Of a stretch of DNA of 15,827 bases, positions 6,542 through 13,584 are shown piece by piece. Location: assembly GCA_016780945.1 (NCBI GenBank), contig JADHKY010000012.1:1-15827 (forward strand), in the 5' to 3' direction. Made by a program: the position numbers and the translations under genes. Origin of the DNA: Aquiluna sp. (GTDB taxonomy: Bacteria > Actinomycetota > Actinomycetes > Actinomycetales > Microbacteriaceae). Position 1 is the stretch's first letter. The number at the start of each line of letters is the position of its first letter. Below the pieces are notes generated by a model, which worked only from the letters and a program-made list of their open reading frames with translations, ran no database searches and was not told the DNA's origin.

Positions 6542-6589
6542 CTAATCGATACGCTAGCGGGCTAGCAGGAAGTTAAATGTGCTTAAAAC

Positions 6590-6605
6590 TGTCACGTTTG
6601 TGCAT
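6590..6605. promoter_or_regulatory. Candidate SorC-regulator operator before the PTS genes
   Basis: TGTCAC-GTTT-GTGCAT overlaps the gutM stop codon. Its core CACGTTTGTGCA (6593-6604) matches, with one or two changes, the two sites in the promoter region of the E1-alpha gene (11043-11054 and 11107-11118). The common pattern is SACRTTYGTGCA. Confidence 0.4.
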
Positions 6606-6978
6606 TTTGCTCGAGCAGAGTTTTAGCGGCGTGCTTAGTAGCCTCCACCACTTTAAATTTTTGGTTCTCGACGCCTCGACCCTCGACCAGGTCACTAAGT
6701 TTGTGCCCAATAATCTCGTCAAAGGGTTTCGAGTTTGCAAAGACTGTCAGGCCCGCCAAGATCCTCGCTCCAGTGACCTCCCCGTCTTTTTGAGCCATCG
6801 CCACGAAGGCCCTGCCGCCGCGATAGCGATAGCCGCCCATTCCGACAGTTGTCGTGGTACCGGGAAGTCGAATCTCTCTAAGGTCATTCGAAAAACGCTG
6901 GGACTGCTTGACGGCCATGTAGAGCTGAAACACCCACATAACCGCGACTAGGAAAAGTATCCAGATCAGGATTTCCAT
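6592..6978 (-). CDS. gutM: GutM family protein (glucitol operon activator)
   Basis: A 128-residue GutM homologue. The N-terminal helix (residues 3-20, LIWILFLVAVMWVFQLYM) is a membrane anchor. It is followed by the conserved core QSQRFSNDLREIR, VGMGGYRYRGGRAFVAMAQ, DGEVTGARILAGLTVFA and the segment KPFDEIIGHKLSDLVEG. GutM is known from the enterobacterial sorbitol operon as a positive regulator or accessory protein encoded with the PTS; how it acts is not well settled. Its gene begins directly after the SorC stop codon (TAGATG), so the two are coupled. Its presence ties this operon to the sorbitol-type PTS group. Confidence 0.9.
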   Translation of the reverse strand: MEILIWILFLVAVMWVFQLYMAVKQSQRFSNDLREIRLPGTTTTVGMGGYRYRGGRAFVAMAQKDGEVTGARILAGLTVFANSKPFDEIIGHKLSDLVEGRGVENQKFKVVEATKHAAKTLLEQNAQT

Positions 6979-7950
6979 CTAAACCAGCTCTCCTAACGTT
7001 TTGCTCTCGGCCGCCTCCAGAAGCTTCAGTGCGCAGTTGGAACTTGTGACCAGCTCCGAGATTAGTCCACCGCGCAGCGCTGCCAAGATGCCCTCGGTCT
7101 TCTCTTCTCCGGCAGCAACACCGACTACGCGTTTGATTCGTGCGATTTCGCCAAGCTCGAGTCCAACAGTCCTGTTATCGAGACGTGAGTTGATGCTCTT
7201 GCCATCGCGGTCAAAGAATCTTCCGGCGAGATCACCCTTCCAGGCCTCAAAGAAGTCTGGGTTCTCCTCTGGGGTGATGCCGGCTGATTGCAAGATGTGC
7301 TGCGAGCTGTGAGCTCCCTTGGAGCCAATGCCAACAAATGCGACATCCGCGGTCCTGGCCGAGTCGATCACTGCGGCGACCGATGGCTCTCGCATCAAAG
7401 CGATCTTTATGTCAGGCGACTGCACGATGGTGGGAGCGTGCAAAACCTGATACTGGGCGCTGTACTTTTCTGCCAGCGACTGAATTAGAGCGTCTCCGCT
7501 ATAGCTTGAAGGGATTGCCGTCATGCCTCCCATAAGAGGTATGAACGTCAGATCTGGTCTTTTCTCAGGTTCCAGAGCATCCACCATCGCCTGGATTGAC
7601 CTACCCCAACTGATCGCTACCTTTACTCTGGGTTTGAGGTGACTTAGAAAGCTTTGAATTGCAAGTTGCCCAACAGCTTTGTAGTCGCTTGTCGACCTTG
7701 GAACTTTGGCGACCATCGCCGCATCCAGGCCAAAACGACTGATCAACATCTCTTCGATATCTGTCTCGCGCTTTGTGGCCTCGTTGATCTTGATTTCAAC
7801 GATGCCTCGTTTTTTTGCGACGGAAAGAATTCTCGAGACATTCGAGCGGCTAGTGAGCAGGGCCCTAGCAATATGGTCCTGGCTCATGTTCTGCTCGTAA
7901 TACATGCGCGCGACCTTAACGATCAGCACCCTGTCTCTAGCTGTTGACAT
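6979..7950 (-). CDS. SorC/DeoR-family sugar-binding transcriptional regulator
   Basis: A 323-residue regulator. The N-terminal helix-turn-helix is at residues about 14-45 (ARMYYEQNMSQDHIARALLTSRSNVSRIL), followed by KKRGIVEIKI and the SorC effector-binding domain with WGRSIQAMVDAL, FIPLMGGMT, ADVAFVGIGSKG, GDLAGRFFDRDG, IKRVVGVAAGEEKTEGILAA and RGGLISELVTS. The family normally binds phosphorylated sugars or polyols. I place the start at 7950, with AGGGAG upstream and a 14-nt overlap with the end of the E2 gene; an in-frame ATG at 8028 would add 26 residues lying inside E2 with no family similarity. Encoded within the operon, it probably controls the same transcript through the repeated motif at 11043-11119 and 6590-6605. 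Confidence 0.92.
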   Translation of the reverse strand: MSTARDRVLIVKVARMYYEQNMSQDHIARALLTSRSNVSRILSVAKKRGIVEIKINEATKRETDIEEMLISRFGLDAAMVAKVPRSTSDYKAVGQLAIQSFLSHLKPRVKVAISWGRSIQAMVDALEPEKRPDLTFIPLMGGMTAIPSSYSGDALIQSLAEKYSAQYQVLHAPTIVQSPDIKIALMREPSVAAVIDSARTADVAFVGIGSKGAHSSQHILQSAGITPEENPDFFEAWKGDLAGRFFDRDGKSINSRLDNRTVGLELGEIARIKRVVGVAAGEEKTEGILAALRGGLISELVTSSNCALKLLEAAESKTLGELV

Positions 7951-9022
7951 TGAGCTCCCTCTGCAACTCCGCGGCGAATTGAGTGAGTGCCTCAGCTCCA
8001 TCGCCCGGGTCCGCAATTCTATGGTCAATCACAATTGTGCAGTCAATTTCGTAGCCAGAGCCAATTGCTCTGATCACTCCAACATTGAACCCTGAACTCT
8101 GCGGGTGGAACAGAAGGGTATTCGCCTGGCGAATGCCAAACTCCCCAAGGTCTGTTATCGAGGTGGTTGCCGGTTGCAGGTTCTCCGCTGGGATGCGGTT
8201 ATCCCTTGCCGCCTTGAGAACGGCCTTGGCATTTTCTTCCCATTCGCCCGCGTCGATGTTTGATGCCGAAAATGTTGGTGAGACAAAGCCAAGTGGGCTC
8301 TTCACCAAAGCCGCGATTCGAATCTCTTCGATACTCACAAACGCGCCATCGACAAAGTTCTGATTTAGCTTCGGGAGAGCTCTCAGCGTTCTCACCCAGG
8401 CGCGCGCCAACTGAACGAACCGAGAATTGGCATCTTCTGCGAGCGGAGACCCAAGACCAATAGTCGTGCTCAGACTGAACTGGGGGATTTGGCTCGAGGT
8501 ATTTACGACCTTGGCAATGTGCTCTCTTGCTTTGGCGGCCCTACTACCCGGAGCGGGTATGTCGCTTTGCTTGATAATCCCTGCCGCACTCGCAGGAGAA
8601 ACCTGGGAAAGGTCGATGCCCGCCTCTGCCGCAAGCTTCCTAGCTCCAGGCATCGCCAAGACCTGAGAGCCGGCCACCTCTGACTTCGGGGCCACTGCCT
8701 CCTCAGCTGGAGTTGGCTCTTCGTTTACCGTTTCCGGGACCTCGGGAGCCTGGTCAAACATTCCTGCCAGAAGGTCTTCGCCGACTGTTTCAAGGACAAA
8801 TAGAGGTGCGCCAACATCGATGACATCTCCGGGACCGACCGAGACCTCGGTGACCTCACCCTCATGGTCGCTCTCAACCTCCATGTCGGTCTTGTCGGTT
8901 CCGACAACAGCAACCACCTGGCCCTTTTCTACCCTGTCACCCACTTTGACCAGGATCTCCACGACCTCACCCTCGGTCATGGTCATGCTCATCTTTGGCA
9001 TCACAACTGGGGTCTGAGCCAT
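7937..9022 (-). CDS. E2 component: lipoyl-bearing acyltransferase of a 2-oxo acid/acetoin dehydrogenase complex
   Basis: A 361-residue E2. The lipoyl domain (residues 1-80) has the attachment lysine Lys44 in GTDKTDMEVES. An acidic Pro/Glu linker (85-118) leads to an E3-binding domain (121-155, VLAMPGARKLAAEAGIDLSQ to AGIIKQSDI) and a catalytic domain (about 160-361). The active-site motif reads DHRIADPGDGAE: His334 and Asp338 are kept, but the usual HRxxDG has Pro instead of Gly, and the catalytic domain is somewhat short and divergent. It should transfer the acyl group made by the adjacent E1 to CoA. The gene overlaps the E1-beta stop (TAATG) and the start of the SorC gene (14 nt). Acetyl transfer fits an acetoin-type complex, but the acyl group is not proven. 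Confidence 0.9.
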   Translation of the reverse strand: MAQTPVVMPKMSMTMTEGEVVEILVKVGDRVEKGQVVAVVGTDKTDMEVESDHEGEVTEVSVGPGDVIDVGAPLFVLETVGEDLLAGMFDQAPEVPETVNEEPTPAEEAVAPKSEVAGSQVLAMPGARKLAAEAGIDLSQVSPASAAGIIKQSDIPAPGSRAAKAREHIAKVVNTSSQIPQFSLSTTIGLGSPLAEDANSRFVQLARAWVRTLRALPKLNQNFVDGAFVSIEEIRIAALVKSPLGFVSPTFSASNIDAGEWEENAKAVLKAARDNRIPAENLQPATTSITDLGEFGIRQANTLLFHPQSSGFNVGVIRAIGSGYEIDCTIVIDHRIADPGDGAEALTQFAAELQRELNVNS

Positions 9023-10011
9023 TAGACGCCCCTCATTAGGCTCTTCGCACCCTCAACGATGTCATCTAGCTGGGGAACCACGGCCTTTTCTAGCTGCGGT
9101 GCATATGGAATCGGCACGTCCATGCCGCAGAGTCTGGTCACAGGTTCCGTGAGCGAGTAAATGGCAGGCCCCTCGGCAACTCGAGCAGCTACCTCAGCCA
9201 TAAAGCCGACGTGCTTTGGGGCCTCCTGCACAAGCATTAGCCGTCCCGTCTTGGCCACAGATGCATTAATTGGGTCCATGTCCAGTGGGCTCAGGGTCCT
9301 GACGTCAATCACGGCCGCCTCGATGCCCTGCGAAGCAAGTTGCGCTGCCGCCTCCAGCGACCTGGAAACCATCACACCGGTTGCAACAATCGTCAAATCG
9401 CTGCCCTCGCGCACGGAATTAGAGACACCAATGGGTGTGCGGTACATCTCCTGGGGCACATGCCCCGAGGTCTTGTAGAGCAGCTTGTGCTCCAGAACAA
9501 TCACTGGGTTTGGATCATCCAAAGCTGCAAGGAGCAATCCTTTGGCATCAGCAGGAGAGGAGGGCAGGACTACCTTGAGCCCTGGTACATGTGCAAACCA
9601 GCTCTCCAAGGATTGCGAGTGTTGTGCGGCGGCTCCAGTTCCAGAACCGGAGGGAGCCCTGAGCACCATCGGCACTGACAACTCACCACCCAGCATGAAG
9701 TGGATCTTGGCTGCCTGATTCACAATCTGGTCCATCGCCTGGGCGGTGAAGTCTGAGAACTGAATCTCCACGATTGGCTTCATGCCAACCAGCGCTGCAC
9801 CAACAGCCGCTCCAACTATTCCAAGCTCGGAGATGGGCGTATCGCGAACACGCTCCTCACCAAAGCGGTGGTAGAGATCGCCGGAAACTCCAAAAGCTCC
9901 GCCGTAGACCCCAATGTCTTCGCCGAGCATGAACACACTTTCATCGGCCTCCATGGCCTGGCCGATAGCCTCGCGGATTGCCTCGGCATAGGTGATGATG
10001 CGCTCTGCCAA
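9022..10011 (-). CDS. E1 beta subunit, acetoin/pyruvate dehydrogenase type, TTG start
   Basis: The beta chain (329 residues) of a thiamine-diphosphate E1 heterotetramer. Family blocks are ITYAEAIREAIGQAMEADES, FMLGEDIGVYGGAFGVS, DTPISELGIVGAAVGAALVG with Glu62 as the probable cofactor-activating glutamate, PIVEIQFSDFTAQAMDQIVN and RAPSGSGTGAAAQHSQSLE. The start codon is TTG, one base after the E1-alpha stop (TAGTTG); the next ATG would remove conserved N-terminal residues. Length is normal. The sequence alone does not separate pyruvate, branched-chain and acetoin E1; the context and the alpha subunit favour the acetoin-like branch. Confidence 0.93.
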   Translation of the reverse strand: MAERIITYAEAIREAIGQAMEADESVFMLGEDIGVYGGAFGVSGDLYHRFGEERVRDTPISELGIVGAAVGAALVGMKPIVEIQFSDFTAQAMDQIVNQAAKIHFMLGGELSVPMVLRAPSGSGTGAAAQHSQSLESWFAHVPGLKVVLPSSPADAKGLLLAALDDPNPVIVLEHKLLYKTSGHVPQEMYRTPIGVSNSVREGSDLTIVATGVMVSRSLEAAAQLASQGIEAAVIDVRTLSPLDMDPINASVAKTGRLMLVQEAPKHVGFMAEVAARVAEGPAIYSLTEPVTRLCGMDVPIPYAPQLEKAVVPQLDDIVEGAKSLMRGV

Positions 10012-11022
10012 CTACCCCACCTGCCTAAAGACTGAGCTGAGCAGCTCTCCAGGGTCTGAGTCGGGAGCCTGGGTGGCCTCCTGAATTGCAAGCCGCACGG
10101 CATCGCGGACCTTTTGTGTCAGCTGCTCGACCTCCTCCGTTGTGAGCTGCCCAGACTCAACGACCCTGGTCTCAAAGATCCCGACCGGGTCCTTGGTCTT
10201 CCAAAACTCAATCTCTTCCTTGGTGCGGTAAAGGTTCTTGTCACTCTTGGAGTGGCCCTTATGACGGTAGGTGAGGCACTCAATCAGAGTGGGTCCGCCT
10301 CCGGACCTAGCTCTGTTCACAGCCTCCTTTGCAACCTCAAAGACTGCATCGACATCGTTTCCATCCACGGTCACACCTGGGAAGCCGTAGGCAGCTGCCC
10401 GCTCCGAGATCTTTTCAACCTTCATGCTCTTCGCGGTCGAGAAACTCATGCCGTACTTGTTGTTCTCACACACAAACACCACCGGGAGGTCCCAGACCGC
10501 TGCCAAGTTCAGAGCCTCGTGAAAGGCACCCTCGTTGGTTGCGCCATCGCCAAAGAACGAGACAACCACATTGTCCTTACCCTGCATCTTCTGCGCGAGA
10601 GCAGCCCCAGCTGCGATGGGAATACCTCCGGCAACGATTCCATTGGCGCCTAGGTTTCCGGTCTCGACATCTGCGATGTGCATGCTGCCACCACGACCTC
10701 GGCAATAGCCCGTCTGCTTTGCCAGCAGCTCAGCCATCATGCGAGTTAGGTCGGCCCCCTTGGCAATGCAGTGAGAGTGCCCGCGGTGGGTGGAGGTTAT
10801 GAAGTCTGTCTTTCTAAGCGCGGCGCAAACCCCTGTGGCAACTGCCTCCTGGCCAATCGAGAGGTGCATGGTTCCATGCATGAGACCCCTGGCAAAGAGG
10901 CCATCAACCGCCTCCTCGAAGAAGCGGATTGCCAATAGCGACTCAAGCGAAGCGCTAGCGGCCTCCTTGCTCGAGGAGATAGGTCCCTGCTCTGGAGCGA
11001 ACAAAGGAGTAATGGTGGCCAT
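10012..11022 (-). CDS. E1 alpha subunit, acetoin dehydrogenase (AcoA)-like
   Basis: The alpha chain (336 residues) that binds thiamine diphosphate. It shows THRGHSHCIAKGADLTRMMA (78-97), TGYCRGRGGSMHIAD (104-118), GNLGANGIVAGGIPIAAGAA, the ThDP motif from GDGATNEG (158-165) to CENNKYG (N187/N188), and YRHKGHSKSD. The GHCIAKG...MMAEL...TGYCRGRGGSMHIAD pattern is what I associate with acetoin-cleaving E1 and related actinobacterial enzymes. The expected chemistry is attack on a carbonyl, C-C cleavage or decarboxylation, and acyl transfer to the E2 lipoyl arm. It is the first gene of the operon; GAGG lies 5 nt before the ATG. An E3 gene is not present in the window. Confidence 0.92.
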   Translation of the reverse strand: MATITPLFAPEQGPISSSKEAASASLESLLAIRFFEEAVDGLFARGLMHGTMHLSIGQEAVATGVCAALRKTDFITSTHRGHSHCIAKGADLTRMMAELLAKQTGYCRGRGGSMHIADVETGNLGANGIVAGGIPIAAGAALAQKMQGKDNVVVSFFGDGATNEGAFHEALNLAAVWDLPVVFVCENNKYGMSFSTAKSMKVEKISERAAAYGFPGVTVDGNDVDAVFEVAKEAVNRARSGGGPTLIECLTYRHKGHSKSDKNLYRTKEEIEFWKTKDPVGIFETRVVESGQLTTEEVEQLTQKVRDAVRLAIQEATQAPDSDPGELLSSVFRQVG

Positions 11023-11042
11023 TTTTGCCTCACGTTTTTGCT

Positions 11043-11070
11043 GACATTTGTGCAGCTAGGTGAAATTATG
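11043..11070 (-). promoter_or_regulatory. Putative promoter of the polyol operon with a downstream operator-like site
   Basis: CATAAT on the minus strand (11070-11065) is a good -10 box; no strong -35 is seen at 17-18 nt, which suggests dependence on an activator. The start point would be near 11058, giving a leader of about 36 nt before the E1-alpha ATG. GACATTTGTGCA (11043-11054) lies just downstream of that start and matches the shared SACRTTYGTGCA pattern. Confidence 0.4.
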
Positions 11071-11103
11071 GCAATTCACAGGGGTGATTAGAGCCCTGTT
11101 GAC

Positions 11104-11119
11104 TTGCACATTCGTGCAA
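11104..11119. promoter_or_regulatory. Palindromic operator candidate TTGCACATTCGTGCAA
   Basis: Perfect 6-bp arms (TTGCAC/GTGCAA) around ATTC, centred about 54 bp upstream of the predicted start point of the operon and about 45 bp upstream of the prenyltransferase start. It carries the same core as the sites at 11043-11054 and 6593-6604. This makes it the best candidate binding site of the SorC regulator, and it lies between two divergent units. Confidence 0.5.
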
Positions 11120-11143
11120 AAGGTGCGCAATCGCTCTAGGGCT

Positions 11144-11149
11144 TAGGCT
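11144..11149 (+). promoter_or_regulatory. -10 box of a probable leaderless promoter for the carotenoid genes
   Basis: TAGGCT (TANNNT) ends 6 nt before the GTG start at 11156 and no ribosome site fits, the same geometry as at 2240-2245. No clear -35 is visible. This supports the GTG as true start and first transcribed triplet. Confidence 0.45.
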
Positions 11150-11155
11150 GATTGG

Positions 11156-11998
11156 GTGCTCTGGCGACTAATTCAAATTTCTAGACCCGTTCTATGGGTC
11201 AACACCATCGGAACCACCGTCATGGGCATGTGGCTTTCGGGCTACATCTGGAACTGGGAAATACTCCCAATCCTTATCTGGGTGACCTTCCCCTTCAACC
11301 TGCTCATCTATGGCATCAACGACATCTTTGACCAAGAGACAGACAACATCAATGCCCGGAAGGGCTCCTACGAGGGTGCGCACATCTACCCCAACGAAGT
11401 CAGGCCGATCTGGATTGGTGTCATTGTTACTAACGTCCCATTCCTGATCTACTTCGCGCTAACGCTTCCCTGGCAGGCGGTTGCTTGGATGCTCGCTTAC
11501 AGCCTCTTCTTCACCTTCTACTCAGCGCCTCCTTTGAGGTTTAAGGCAAGGCCATATCTCGACAGCTTCTCAAACACCGACTACGCCTTTCCGCTGGCAT
11601 TTGTTCCACTGGCTTTGGGCCACGAACCGCTTTGGCTCGGAGTAATTGGGCTGATGGCATGGTCAATTGCTAAGCATGCCTATGACGCAATCCAGGACAT
11701 TCCCCAAGACAGCGACACCGGCATTACCACCACCGCGGTTCATCTAGGTGTGCGGGGGACGCTTGTATGGTCTGGGGTTTGGTGGCTGGTTTCAACAATC
11801 TTCTTTGGCCTTGTGAATCTCCCGCTGGCTGCTGCAAACGCCCTGATCGCCGGCTACCTCGTCCTCTCCGTATGGAGAAAGCCAACTCCTGAGCAAGCCC
11901 ATGACGTCTATAAATACTCGATAGCCTTCCCCTACGTCGCAGGTGCTGTGGCGGGTGTCCAGCTGGTGGTTGGGATCACCTTCGGGGTGTATCCATAA
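11156..11998 (+). CDS. UbiA-superfamily prenyltransferase, lycopene elongase (CrtEb/Lye)-like
   Basis: A polytopic membrane enzyme (280 residues) with about eight hydrophobic segments. The first Asp-rich motif is NDIFDQETDNINARKG (residues 55-70), close to the CrtEb form NDxFDxExD...NPRKG; the second is around DAIQDIPQDSDTG (177-189). YSAPPLRFKARPYLDSFSN (122-140) is also shared with lycopene elongases and haloarchaeal Lye. The expected reaction is addition of C5 dimethylallyl units to the ends of lycopene to give C45/C50 carotenoids in the membrane. GTG start. The desaturase gene follows without any gap (TAAATG), so the two form an operon. Other UbiA enzymes (menaquinone or chlorophyll type) are less likely given the partner and motifs. 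Confidence 0.85.
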   Translation: MLWRLIQISRPVLWVNTIGTTVMGMWLSGYIWNWEILPILIWVTFPFNLLIYGINDIFDQETDNINARKGSYEGAHIYPNEVRPIWIGVIVTNVPFLIYFALTLPWQAVAWMLAYSLFFTFYSAPPLRFKARPYLDSFSNTDYAFPLAFVPLALGHEPLWLGVIGLMAWSIAKHAYDAIQDIPQDSDTGITTTAVHLGVRGTLVWSGVWWLVSTIFFGLVNLPLAAANALIAGYLVLSVWRKPTPEQAHDVYKYSIAFPYVAGAVAGVQLVVGITFGVYP

Positions 11999-13390
11999 AT
12001 GGCAAAAACTATCGTCGTCATCGGGGCCGGGCTCGGAGGTCTAACCGCTGCCGCCCTGCTCGCTCAGGCTGGACACAAAGTCACCGTATTGGAGCAGGGC
12101 GACTGGATCGGTGGCAAGAGCCGAAGGATAGAGGTTGCCGGGCAGGTAATTGACACTGGCCCCTCGCTCTTCACTTTCCCAGGTGTCTGGGAAGCCTTCC
12201 TCGCAAAGTACCAAGCGCTTGGCGGCAAACTCCCCAAGGAGCTTGAGTTCATTCGGCTGGCCGAGTTGGGGAGGTACTTTTTCCGCGACGACCAGATTGA
12301 TATTCCAATCCCCCAAGAACACCAGTGGCATGCGCCTTGGCAAAGGTTTGTTGACGAGCACAAAGACCTCGCGGGACCCATAACCACACTCTTGACCTCG
12401 GCTCCAATGGATCTAAAGTCGCTTCCCGCACTCGGAAAGCTTCTAGGTGTCTACGGTTCCAGGCTTTCCACAAACAACTATCTAAAGTCGCTTGACTGGA
12501 TGCCCGATGGGCTCAAAGAACTGATCGCCATTCACACCCTCAATGCAGGGGTCTCCCCAGACCAAACACTTCCGATCTATGCCTCGATGACCGCCATCAT
12601 GAGCGAGCAGGGAATCTCAGTTCCCAGAGGGGGAATGAACGAGGTTCCCAGAATGCTTGCGAAGCTGGCTCAAGACTCAGGCGCTGAGATTCTCACGGGC
12701 CAACGGGTGAGGGAAATTTCCAAAAATGGGGTCAAGACCTCCGACCAAAGCTTTAGCGCAGACATAGTGATCTCTTCGCTGGACGCCTCGTTGACCAATG
12801 CTCTCTTGACGGGGAAGAAGCCGGAGGTTGCTCCAAACCGATCCTGCTCAGGCGTGGCCATATACGCAGCACTAAAGCAGCCCCTGCCAGAGGGCACGGT
12901 AACCCACTCGGTCGTGATGCCAGATGATCCGGGCGACCTCTATCGCGCTCTCAAGTCAAACTCGGCACCTGAGCAAACCATGAGCTTTGTCAACTACTAC
13001 GAGCCAGGGTCTGTCTATGCAAACAGCAAGGCAACAGTTGCGGTTTTGTTGACAGCGCCTGCCGATAGCGCCGACTATGACCTTGAGACCACTTGGGTAA
13101 GGGACGAGATAGATCGGGTCTCTAATCTGATTGGCCTCGATTGTCCTATCGACCAGTTATTTGAGGACTACAAAATCCTCAACGCAAACTACTTCGAGAG
13201 TTTTGGAGCACTTGGGGGTGCTCTCTACGGAGCAAAGAACCCACTTTGGCAGTCCGGGCCATTTCACAACCCGAGCTACCGAAGCCTAAGACGGCCATGG
13301 TTATATCGGGTTGGTGCATCCGTTCACCCTGGAGGGGGAATACCTGCGGTGATGGGTGGAGCTATGAACTCGATTTCGAGTTTGATTTAG
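11999..13390 (+). CDS. Phytoene desaturase-family FAD enzyme (CrtI/CrtD-like)
   Basis: A 463-residue FAD-dependent carotenoid desaturase or isomerase relative. The N-terminal dinucleotide fold is IVVIGAGLGGLTAAALLAQA (5-24) with EQ at 32-33 and the substrate-family block GGKSRRIEVAGQVIDTGPSL. The C-terminal signature GASVHPGGGIPAVMGGAMNS is typical of CrtI-type enzymes, including carotenoid 3,4-desaturases (CrtD). It is a little shorter than usual CrtI (about 490-510). Paired with a lycopene elongase-like gene, it could introduce the end-group double bonds of acyclic C50 carotenoids, as CrtD does in bacterioruberin synthesis. A plain phytoene desaturase role cannot be ruled out. Its stop overlaps by 2 nt the stop of a possible convergent small frame. 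Confidence 0.85.
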   Translation: MAKTIVVIGAGLGGLTAAALLAQAGHKVTVLEQGDWIGGKSRRIEVAGQVIDTGPSLFTFPGVWEAFLAKYQALGGKLPKELEFIRLAELGRYFFRDDQIDIPIPQEHQWHAPWQRFVDEHKDLAGPITTLLTSAPMDLKSLPALGKLLGVYGSRLSTNNYLKSLDWMPDGLKELIAIHTLNAGVSPDQTLPIYASMTAIMSEQGISVPRGGMNEVPRMLAKLAQDSGAEILTGQRVREISKNGVKTSDQSFSADIVISSLDASLTNALLTGKKPEVAPNRSCSGVAIYAALKQPLPEGTVTHSVVMPDDPGDLYRALKSNSAPEQTMSFVNYYEPGSVYANSKATVAVLLTAPADSADYDLETTWVRDEIDRVSNLIGLDCPIDQLFEDYKILNANYFESFGALGGALYGAKNPLWQSGPFHNPSYRSLRRPWLYRVGASVHPGGGIPAVMGGAMNSISSLI

Positions 13391-13538
13391 TTTTTCTCGT
13401 CGGTCTCAGGATTGAACTGGCTATCTTCAGTCTCTCCAAGAGAGCCCTTCCAATAGCGTATTTGCGCTTCAAAATCACTCTCGCTGGGAGCGGTCCACTT
13501 TTGGGGCTTCGCTGTTTGTTCGGTTTACCAAAAACCAT
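13387..13538 (-). pseudogene. Possible small acidic protein gene with a frame disruption
   Basis: The gap 13391-13584 has no intact gene. On the minus strand, a frame ending at 13387 reads SESDFEAQIRYWKGS, then LGETEDSQFNPETDEKN, protein-like in composition, preceded by TAKPQKWTAP, but it has no ATG, GTG or TTG after its upstream in-frame stop at about 13524. An ATG at 13538 begins MVFGKPNK in the neighbouring frame; one extra base near 13512-13518 would join the two into about 50 residues. I do not recognise the product. Alternatives are a remnant or chance open frame. Confidence 0.25.
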
Positions 13539-13584
13539 CGCCTGAAAATTCGTCTAATTTCCTGCGTCTCCTTGGGGATGGGGG

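Noticed and set aside
7951..8028. Longer N-terminus for the SorC regulator.
   Set aside because: It would overlap E2 by about 90 nt; the ATG at 7950 has AGGGAG and gives the normal helix-turn-helix N-terminus.
2958..11022. Simple sorbitol utilisation operon.
   Set aside because: The PTS family fits, but no sorbitol-6-phosphate dehydrogenase is present and the E1/E2 and COG4091 genes would be unexplained.
13391..13584. Terminator between the convergent desaturase and lipoprotein genes.
   Set aside because: Only weak short stems (for example CTCTC-CAA-GAGAG near 13434) were found, without a U run.
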